The position numbers were made by a program, and so were the translations under genes. Under the pieces are notes generated by a model. That model was not told where the DNA came from. It worked only from the letters and a program-made list of their open reading frames with translations, and did not search any database. From Saccoglossus kowalevskii (Eukaryota > Hemichordata > Enteropneusta > Harrimaniidae), in assembly GCF_000003605.2 (NCBI RefSeq), contig NW_003137833.1, positions 89,397 through 102,496 on the forward strand: a DNA stretch of 13,100 nt. Direction: 5' to 3'. Every line of letters starts with the position of its first letter. The first letter of the stretch is position 1. Below, piece by piece: positions 10,101 through 13,100 of this stretch.

Positions 10101-10254
10101 TATTCAAATCATTACAACAGATTGCAAATATTTTTCAGGTGCTATGGCTGCTATCGCCATTGTTATGTTGTTAATTGGAGGAGGAGTCGGCTTAGGAGTA
10201 GGATTCTATTTCTGGAAACATAACCGTGGATTTGTGTACTCAGTACAGGAGTGA
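976..10254 (+). CDS. Type I membrane glycoprotein, metazoan LolA-like family (spliced, 5'-partial)
   Basis: The visible coding sequence joins 976-1148, 2757-2873, 4539-4619, 7046-7193, 7628-7737, 8546-8719, 9573-9675 and 10139-10254. All junctions are GT-AG and all phases agree, giving about 339 residues to a TGA stop. The first codon is split (phase 1), so at least one upstream exon with the signal peptide is missing. The order is a first beta-rich ectodomain (exons 1-4, motifs YTID, WTYEGK, DTHAWIA, STWEYFF, SPIRLRV, VYNFFNF, GCYKP), a second small domain (exons 5-6, GISPLRVVDV, FTLLDYPN), a PRPPEPTPSES stalk and one transmembrane helix with tail KHNRGFVYSVQE. Eight N-X-S/T sequons and three cysteines fit an extracellular protein. 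Resemblance to invertebrate LolA-like domain proteins is from recall. Those proteins are largely uncharacterised, and lipid binding is only suggested by the fold name. No biochemical role can be read from the sequence. Confidence 0.85.
1149..1430 (+). other. Unique AT-rich part of the first visible intron
   Basis: This is the 5' part of the intron 1149-2756. I see no coding potential, only T-rich tracts. The 28-bp minisatellite follows. Confidence 0.6.
1431..2722. repeat. 28-bp intronic minisatellite, about 46 copies
   Basis: The unit reads approximately gggagttgagttttg followed by one of several 13-base variants (ctcagtcttagct, ccaagacttagct). Other units have cacccagacttagct or agcccagacttagct. 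The last third contains a longer period: a block from 2270 to about 2383 recurs at 2534 to about 2647, an offset of 264 bases, including the unusual cagacgtacgtcagg and actttatagctaggtag variants. The array occupies about 80% of the intron and stops about 34 bases before exon 2. Confidence 0.95.
2757..2873 (+). CDS. Exon 2: LolA-like ectodomain
   Basis: The exon lies between acceptor cttttcag (ending 2756) and donor GAT|GTAAGT (2874) and is 39 codons long, phase 0 at both ends. It encodes TVIRDIDTHAWIA, then NDWPNYAVHVGYE, then NSTWEYFFAD, with one sequon (NST). The pattern G-K-x-V-I-R-x-I-D followed by W-x-A-x-R and W-x-Y-x-F is what I recall for this invertebrate family. A 28-bp minisatellite ends only about 34 bases before it. 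Confidence 0.85.
2903..2958. repeat. Short tandem duplication (gcaaatttgcataatttgag)
   Basis: A 21-base block starting at 2903 is repeated exactly at about 2939, with a decayed third copy near 2980 (ttcacataattt). It lies just inside the intron after exon 2. Confidence 0.75.
3163..3175 (+). promoter_or_regulatory. Perfect DR1 half-site pair (AGGTCA-A-AGGTCA)
   Basis: Two exact AGGTCA hexamers are separated by one A. This is the consensus recognised by DR1-binding nuclear receptors such as RXR heterodimers, HNF4 and COUP-TF. It lies in an intron about 25 bases before a long poly-T tract. It may be a chance match or part of a repeat, and function is unproven. Confidence 0.3.
3199..3223. repeat. 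Poly-T tract of about 25 bases
   Basis: This is an uninterrupted T run in the intron 2874-4538. It could be the poly-A tail of a minus-strand retrosequence, but no element body is recognisable beside it. Confidence 0.6.
3414..3487 (-). repeat. Inverted copy of the 102-bp exon-edge unit
   Basis: Read on the minus strand, this 74-base segment matches a 102-bp unit from its gatacagtaaatgg part through to tatagtttcactatg, with one internal mismatch. It includes the duplication junction gtattagggcaagg, so it derives from a decoy unit and not from the intact exon. It lies in a later intron, 2.4 kb from the array, in the opposite orientation, and the 19-bp minisatellite starts at its right edge. 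Confidence 0.92.
3490..3800. repeat. 19-bp minisatellite, about 16 copies
   Basis: The unit gtgatgtgtttgtcctgcc repeats almost perfectly from 3490 to about 3680, with one shortened copy near 3575. It then continues as diverged G+C-richer variants (atgccatgctcgtcctgct and similar). Long open frames on both strands here, with repeated HGRTNTSRQD-type peptides, come from the repeat and are not genes. Confidence 0.93.
3925..4370. repeat. About 150-bp repeat in three diverged copies
   Basis: Blocks of the form gatatcattacaaaatgaac, then gcaattggacttgcggtttt, then aacaagaagtcgaaaatatc, then tttttaccaaaaattac, recur from about 3940, 4110 and 4256. The unit resembles a dispersed repeat that I recall in marine invertebrate genomes, which often ends in a gacgacgga-rich tail, as it does here. 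Confidence 0.75.
4377..4436. repeat. GAC-rich simple sequence (gacgacgga)
   Basis: Irregular ggacgac/gacgga repeats form the tail of the preceding three-copy repeat. An open frame across it (4374-4634) runs into exon 3 by chance. Confidence 0.75.
4539..4619 (+). CDS. Exon 3: LolA-like ectodomain
   Basis: The exon has acceptor gccttacag (ending 4538) and donor AAG|GTAAGA (4620). It is 27 codons long, phase 0 at both ends. It encodes TNWTMDGSKAG, then ESPIRLRVQATWK, with one sequon (NWT). The S-P-I/V-R-L strand is typical of the family. Its last 24 bases and donor are repeated several times in the intron that follows. Confidence 0.82.
4620..4940 (+). repeat. About 97-bp tandem array copying the donor edge of exon 4539-4619
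   Basis: The end of exon 3 plus its donor and about 75 bases of intron recur with starts (ttgag) at 4596 (true exon), 4694, 4791 and 4888, with a final fragment at 4930. Shared intronic text is ctgggattg, cccatggaat and gggacatcacattac. The copy at 4694 still reads LRVQATW but has GTTAAG where the donor was. The copy at 4791 keeps GGTAAGC at 4814-4820 but has TAA in the exon frame. The copy at 4888 has lost most of its intronic part. Confidence 0.88.
4941..5850 (-). pseudogene. Decayed L1/Tx1-type LINE fragment, endonuclease region of ORF2
   Basis: Read on the minus strand, this piece carries an apurinic/apyrimidinic-like endonuclease of a non-LTR retrotransposon: SLNV, FLQETH (catalytic Glu), FSHGSSLSRGTAI, LINSYAPNN, LDRMGGNPSPW, TKCFTWRH, SRIDYFLISS and CVHSDHSAI. 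It is broken. A TGA follows SLNV where the family has Arg, consistent with CGA to TGA decay. Stops and a frame change follow LLDYLH, the GDFN motif is lost, and another stop precedes DLCTKFDLVDIRR. Reverse transcriptase and the 3' end are absent, so it cannot be active. The clade call rests on motif recall. Confidence 0.85.
5851..6188 (-). other. Possible 5' part of the LINE, A-rich
   Basis: This is an A-rich stretch with aaaagaaaagaaaag and tract-like acaaaaaaac sequences, lying upstream of the endonuclease on the LINE's strand. It may be the element's 5' region, because donor-edge repeat text resumes at 6211. No coding motifs are visible. Confidence 0.35.
6211..6260 (+). repeat. Displaced fragment of the exon-3 donor-edge repeat
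   Basis: The text gtccctgggattgacccatg followed by gaatcatcacatcacatc matches the intronic half of the 97-bp unit starting near 4645. It lies on the far side of the LINE remnant, indicating that the LINE interrupted this array. Confidence 0.75.
6328..6404 (+). mobile_element. 5' fragment of the MITE family seen at 9181
   Basis: The text tagaccattttctgtcctgt, then gcgtgaaatcgaacataaat, then caggtcaaacataggtc matches the first 75 or so bases of the element at 9181 with scattered substitutions. It stops abruptly at about 6404. It is preceded by ttaaa, and the 9181 copy by ttaa. Confidence 0.75.
6405..6669. other. Unassigned intron segment
   Basis: This lies between two MITE pieces. A pyrimidine-rich acceptor-like site (ttttgttgtttcag) ends near 6631, but the following frame has no family resemblance and is not needed to join exons 3 and 4. 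Confidence 0.4.
6670..7016 (+). mobile_element. MITE copy ending just before exon 4
   Basis: This segment aligns with 9190-9546 over essentially its whole length. Shared blocks include aacatcgcgtgggattcgac, aaacgcgaaagtatttt, taataatgtgctgt, catttgatgataggcaattt, gaaataaagaaattc, gttcaaaatcaaatcgttc and cgcgagatctcgca. The left terminal repeat is truncated. The right end (aaaaatcacct) is at 7005-7015, 30 bases before exon 4. Confidence 0.9.
7046..7193 (+). CDS. Exon 4: end of LolA-like domain
   Basis: The exon has acceptor tttcctgtttcag (ending 7045) and donor CAAG|GTAAGG (7194). It enters in phase 0 and leaves in phase 1, encoding 49 codons plus one base. Visible motifs are INDTIKETDWVYNFFNFQKV, then NTFDVRGCYKP, then KKTLAFLFDGQ. 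There is one sequon (NDT) and one cysteine. A MITE ends about 30 bases upstream of the exon. A second open frame across part of this exon (6897-7106) is a shadow. Confidence 0.85.
7194..7620 (+). other. Intron between exons 4 and 5
   Basis: AT-rich intron body with no recognised element. It contains T-rich runs near 7440-7475. I see nothing coding. Confidence 0.6.
7628..7737 (+). CDS. Exon 5: second extracellular domain, first half
   Basis: The exon has acceptor ttgatttcag (ending 7627) and donor TTT|GTAAGT (7738). It enters in phase 1, completing an aspartate codon, and leaves in phase 0. It encodes DLYNLYVINNTNQFYADL followed by NGIAHMAGISPLRVVDVF. The sequon is NNT. The helix-then-strand pattern, with F-x-x-D-L, I-A-x-x-A-G-I-S-P-L-R and V-V-D-V, continues into exon 6 and suggests a compact alpha/beta domain distinct from the LolA-like part. 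That structural statement is inference. Confidence 0.83.
7824..8035. mobile_element. Palindromic MITE with TA target-site duplication
   Basis: The ends are inverted repeats of about 40 bases: ctgtaaaatactttatttt then ggaattaattttcgct on the left, and on the right the complement of ctgtggaatactctatttt then ggaattaattttcgct. TA flanks each end (7824-7825 and 8034-8035), as expected for Tc1/mariner-type transposition. The internal part is about 110 bases of AT-rich DNA with no coding frame, so the copy is non-autonomous. Confidence 0.85.
8036..8545 (+). other. Intron remainder before exon 6
   Basis: AT-rich intron text. A local dyad with related attgttattgac/attgttattgggtca segments occurs at 8120-8170. 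No exon or element is recognised. Confidence 0.5.
8546..8719 (+). CDS. Exon 6: second extracellular domain, second half
   Basis: The exon has acceptor ttcccctttag (ending 8545) and donor GAT|GTAAGT (8720). It is 58 codons long, phase 0 at both ends. It encodes VDTVEDQLKAWFTLLDYPNI, then a segment with the sequon NLT, then SAIDNGQMIITIHCKND, with one cysteine. The K-A-W-F-T-L-L-D strand pairs naturally with the V-V-D-V-F strand at the end of exon 5. Confidence 0.85.
8735..9045 (-). repeat. G+C-richer block, probable dispersed repeat
   Basis: This roughly 300-base block is clearly richer in G+C than the surrounding intron. It contains hairpins such as ccacc-atgt-ggtgg near 8792 and cacagt-tgaag-actgtg near 8904. 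A 104-residue minus-strand frame crosses it but matches no family that I know. The composition contrast suggests an inserted element, with ends not defined. Confidence 0.45.
9181..9546 (+). mobile_element. Full-length MITE copy ending just before exon 7
   Basis: The left end (tagaccattttccgtacact, then gcgttatgcgtgaa) and the complement of the right end (caggtgattttccgaac, then gcgagaagcatgaa) form an imperfect terminal inverted repeat of about 50 bases. The internal sequence has no coding frame. Related pieces lie at 6328-6404 and 6670-7016 in the same orientation. The element has a CpG density well above neighbouring intron. Target duplication is unclear: ttaa precedes the left end but I do not see it at the right end. 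Confidence 0.85.
9573..9675 (+). CDS. Exon 7: end of second domain and juxtamembrane stalk
   Basis: The exon has acceptor tttttatgacag (ending 9572) and donor GGTG|GTAAGT (9676). It enters in phase 0 and leaves in phase 1. It encodes KAFLQVKTETLVEDANN followed by RPPEPTPSESKSGYSG, a proline/serine/threonine-rich linker expected between a folded ectodomain and the membrane. A MITE copy ends about 25 bases before the exon. Confidence 0.82.
9676..10138 (+). other. Intron between exons 7 and 8
   Basis: AT-rich intron with no recognised element. It ends in a long pyrimidine-rich region (tattttattttattcaaatc) and atatttttcag. Confidence 0.6.
10139..10254 (+). CDS. Exon 8: transmembrane helix, cytosolic tail and stop
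   Basis: The exon has acceptor atatttttcag (ending 10138). It enters in phase 1 and runs to TGA at 10252-10254. It encodes a hydrophobic, glycine-rich helix of about 25 residues (AMAAIAIVMLLIGGG, then VGLGVGFYFW), followed by a basic stop-transfer and a 12-residue tail, KHNRGFVYSVQE. The glycine spacing (GGGxGxGxG) could support helix packing. The tail holds one tyrosine and no recognised signalling motif. Confidence 0.85.
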
Positions 10255-10560
10255 AGACACTTTTTTGATGCAGTCGCGTGATTGTTGTGTTCACCTGTAA
10301 GGATTATGCCATTCAAAATTTCAAATTGGAGAATCGTTAAATATTTCCCATAATTCAATACAGTTTTTTTAGTTGCATTCTCACTTTGTTTTTTACGAGG
10401 GTTCTGCTCATTTTACAGAGATGATTGTAAAGATTTTGAGTAAATTTTGCCCAAAGGCATAATGTGTTAAATGTTGTTTTCGATTATTTTTCATTTTCAT
10501 TGAAATTTAGCCAAATAGTGACCATTTTCATCAAAAATGAATAAATGGCAAAATTCACAC
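10255..10560 (+). other. Probable 3' untranslated region
   Basis: The sequence directly after the TGA is AT-rich and non-coding. An AATAAA hexamer at 10540-10545 is a reasonable polyadenylation signal. A second lies at 11090-11095, beyond the tandem repeat, so the transcript end is not fixed by the sequence alone. Confidence 0.45.
10540..10545 (+). terminator. Candidate polyadenylation signal AATAAA
   Basis: Exact AATAAA about 285 bases after the stop codon, the first on this strand after the gene. Other exact matches occur at 10842 (inside the tandem repeat) and 11090. Confidence 0.4.
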
Positions 10561-10764
10561 ATGTCATCAACCGATTACATTCAAACTTGGCATTGGCATT
10601 GGCTGAAACAGTGGAGCTATTTCGACCATCAGGTCGTTTGTTTATTCCTATTCTACTGTTGATTTCTCATTATCTGTCCACAATCTCAAAATTTCATATT
10701 ATTGATATTGGTTAGAAGGTGATCCTCACTCACTCATCAGTGGGAATGCAACTGTATAGGTGGG

Positions 10765-10977
10765 AATGACTAACTATTAATGACTAGTGACTAACTAGTA
10801 ATGACTAGTGACTAACTAGTAATGACTAAAAATTAACTAGTAATAAATGGTGACTAACTATTAATGACTAGTGACTAACTAGTGATGAATAGTGACTAAC
10901 TAGTAATGACTAGTAATAACTAGTAATGACTGGTAATGACTAATGACTTACTAGTTATGACTAGTGATTAACTAGTA
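10765..10977. repeat. 21-bp ACTAGT-rich tandem repeat, about 10 copies
   Basis: Units of the form tgactagtgactaactagta recur with variants (aataaatgg, gatgaatag). Most contain one or two copies of the palindrome ACTAGT. It lies downstream of the gene and may fall inside the 3' UTR if the 11090 signal is used. Confidence 0.9.
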
Positions 10978-10984
10978 AAAATGT

Positions 10985-12611
10985 TTAAAAAAACACGGCA
11001 CATTCTTGATATTTTGTTTATCCATCAATTAGAGGATGAAGAGAGAAATTAAAAAAAGTCGGTGTACCCAGTTTTGTTTCCATGGGAACAATAAATTTTG
11101 TAACCCTATTGTTTAATTTTCTATCCTATTTGTTTTTTGTTTTATTTTGAAAAATGTTCAAAATACAATTTATGTTCATAATTATAAAACTAGTTTGGGA
11201 ATTTTATGTTTTTTTTTTTTTTTTTTTGCTTTTTCAAATAGCCATACAGTTCCAGGAAAAGATCTAGCAACATTTTAGGAACATCTTATGTGTTAAATAT
11301 TTGTTATATATACTTCTCAGTAGATAAAAAAGGGATTTTTTATTATATATTTTGATTTTTTGAGCAGTGTTTACAAATTTGTTGTGAAATTTCACAGAAA
11401 TATGCAAAATATTTATGTGCCTTAGGTATGTTGAGGAATGTGACAATGGAAGAAATTGCAATAATTTTAAACTCAGTGGTGAAGATTATGCATGCTTTTT
11501 TTAGTTCTTAATTTAATTTTTTAATCTTTCAGTCATTTTTTTTCAAAAAATCTTCAGCAAAAGATATTATTCTGGAAATCATGGTCTATAAATTATGATA
11601 AAATAAAAAAAATATTATCATGCATGTATTTTTTATAGTGGTAAAAGTAACTTAACCTTTTCGCAACCTGACTTTCTCGCCCATATTTTTCTGCACTTTT
11701 TTCTTTTATTCATCAATATTTCTGTAAATGAACCCTCATTTTGGAGTCAACAGACAAAATTTGAGTCAATTTTCAGTTTTTGCTCAAAAAAAATTTGCTA
11801 TTTTTGTCCCAATCTTCTGAAGGAAAGTGCAGACTATAAACAATAAAAACTCTTTTGTGAATTTTTGATGAAAAGAGGGAACTGGTGGTGAAAAGATTAA
11901 GTTAAAATGAGTGAGTTTTCAACATTTTAGTGAATATAGTCTTGATACTATTTCCTGTCAAATTATGTTAACAACAAACCGTCATAGTAATAATAAATAT
12001 TATGTGGACATTTTGGTTCACTGTCAATCTGTTTTTTTTTTATGATTAAAATGCCATTTTTAGGAGCAGTTTCCGTTGATGACACTGAAAACATTTTCTC
12101 CTTAAAAATCCACTACAAATATTGTCAAATTTTAATACTTCTTGACATCAAAAAGTAACATTTACCCTTTTGGAGATCAAATTTTTGAGATATTGAAATA
12201 GATCCTTGCTATAAGAAACAGCGGTGATATACCCTAAAACAGACAACGCACGTTTTTTTCACTGTATTTATTGATTTTTACTCAATTGAGTATTATTTTT
12301 AATTTATTTACTTCATTCTAGATGTATCAAATGTGTAATAATAAAGAAAATGACAATTATTATTTTTGTGTAGTATTCTTCGTTCTATGATTTTATTTTT
12401 GTTGCAAGATTTTTGACTCCCTTGTGTAAGTTAGTGTGTACTTGGATTGCTATATGTTGCGAGGACAAAAATACAGATATATACCATCTTCCGCGGAAAT
12501 ACACACCCCCTGAGGAACTTTTTCATGCTCCTCGGAAAACATAATTTATACTATTAGTTAATTCAATTATTAATCCGTTTTGCGTAGCTTAGGATTAGTA
12601 ATTAAACCGTA
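10985..12611. other. AT-rich 3' flank without recognised genes
   Basis: Long A/T tracts occur, including about 18 T's at 11209-11227. The minus-strand frame at 11264-11461 has no recognisable features. I see no exon, RNA gene or element that I can support. Confidence 0.5.
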
Positions 12612-13100
12612 ATTAGCCATATAGCCACAAATGAGTCACAAACTGATATGTACATTAGCCATATAGCCACAATTAGCCACAAACTGATATGCAAATTAGC
12701 CATATAGCCACAAATGAGTCACAAACTGATATGTAAATTAGCCATATAGCCACAATTAGCCACAAACTGATATGCAAATTAGCCATATAGCCACAAATGA
12801 GCCACACACTGATATGTACATTAGCCATATAGCCGCAAATAAGCCACAAACTGATATGCAAATTAGCCATATAGCCACAAATGAGTCACAAACTGATATG
12901 TAAATTAGCCATATAGCCACAATTAGCCACAAACTGATATGCAAATTAGCCATATAGCCACAAATGAGCCACACACTGATATGTAAATTAGCCATATAGC
13001 CGCAAATAAGCCACAAACTGATATGCAAATTAGCCATATAGCCGCAAATGAGCCACACACTGATATGTAAATTAGCCATATAGCCGCAAATGAGCCACAC
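12612..13100. repeat. 41/42-bp satellite with 167-bp higher-order repeat, continues past window
   Basis: Twelve units start with attagccatatagcc at 12612, 12654, 12695, 12737, 12778, 12820, 12862, 12904, 12945, 12987, 13029 and 13071 (cut by the window end). Units alternate between a class ending gatatgtaa/gatatgtac and a class ending gatatgcaa. Four-unit groups at 12695-12861 and 12862-13028 (each 167 bases) are nearly identical, showing a higher-order repeat. The minus-strand frames here (repeated MANLHISLWLICGY) are repeat translation. Confidence 0.95.

Noticed and set aside
12673-13100. Minus-strand frames repeating MANLHISLWLICGY, resembling a hydrophobic repeat protein
   Set aside because: The 14-residue repeat is just the 42-bp satellite unit read in frame. 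The 41-bp units break it.
12612-13100. CRISPR-like regular repeats
   Set aside because: Whole units are repeated with no variable spacers, and the context is a eukaryotic nuclear genome.

Overview
This looks like nuclear DNA of a metazoan, probably a marine invertebrate. The evidence is an intron-rich gene with canonical GT-AG splice sites, roughly 35% G+C by eye, poly-T tracts, minisatellites in introns, MITE-like DNA transposons and a decayed L1/Tx1-type LINE. No prokaryotic, organellar or viral gene organisation is visible. I cannot name the species from the sequence.

The only gene I can support runs on the + strand from within or before the window start to a TGA at 10252-10254. Eight exons (976-1148, 2757-2873, 4539-4619, 7046-7193, 7628-7737, 8546-8719, 9573-9675, 10139-10254) join with fully consistent phases into about 339 residues lacking the N-terminus. 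They encode a glycoprotein ectodomain with eight N-glycosylation sequons, a proline/serine-rich stalk, one glycine-rich transmembrane helix and a short cytosolic tail. The ectodomain resembles the invertebrate family usually annotated as 'LolA-like domain-containing protein', recalled from general knowledge and not searched.

The introns hold most of the unusual material. Two exon edges have been tandemly copied into the neighbouring intron. The acceptor plus first third of exon 976-1148 is repeated four times upstream (102-bp units, 570-975), and the donor edge of exon 4539-4619 is repeated downstream (about 97-bp units, 4620-4940). A 74-bp inverted copy of the first unit sits two introns later (3414-3487) and abuts a 19-bp minisatellite. 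A 28-bp minisatellite of about 46 copies (1431-2722) fills most of one intron. Two MITE copies end at almost the same distance (31-32 nt) upstream of two different 3' splice sites. A separate palindromic MITE with TA target duplication lies at 7824-8035. The LINE remnant (4941 to about 5850, minus strand) keeps only the endonuclease region and lies inside the donor-edge array.

The 3' flank is AT-rich with candidate polyadenylation signals and an ACTAGT-rich 21-bp tandem repeat. The window ends inside a satellite (from 12612) of 41/42-bp units arranged as a 167-bp four-unit higher-order repeat, in which alternate units carry the sequence ATGCAAAT.
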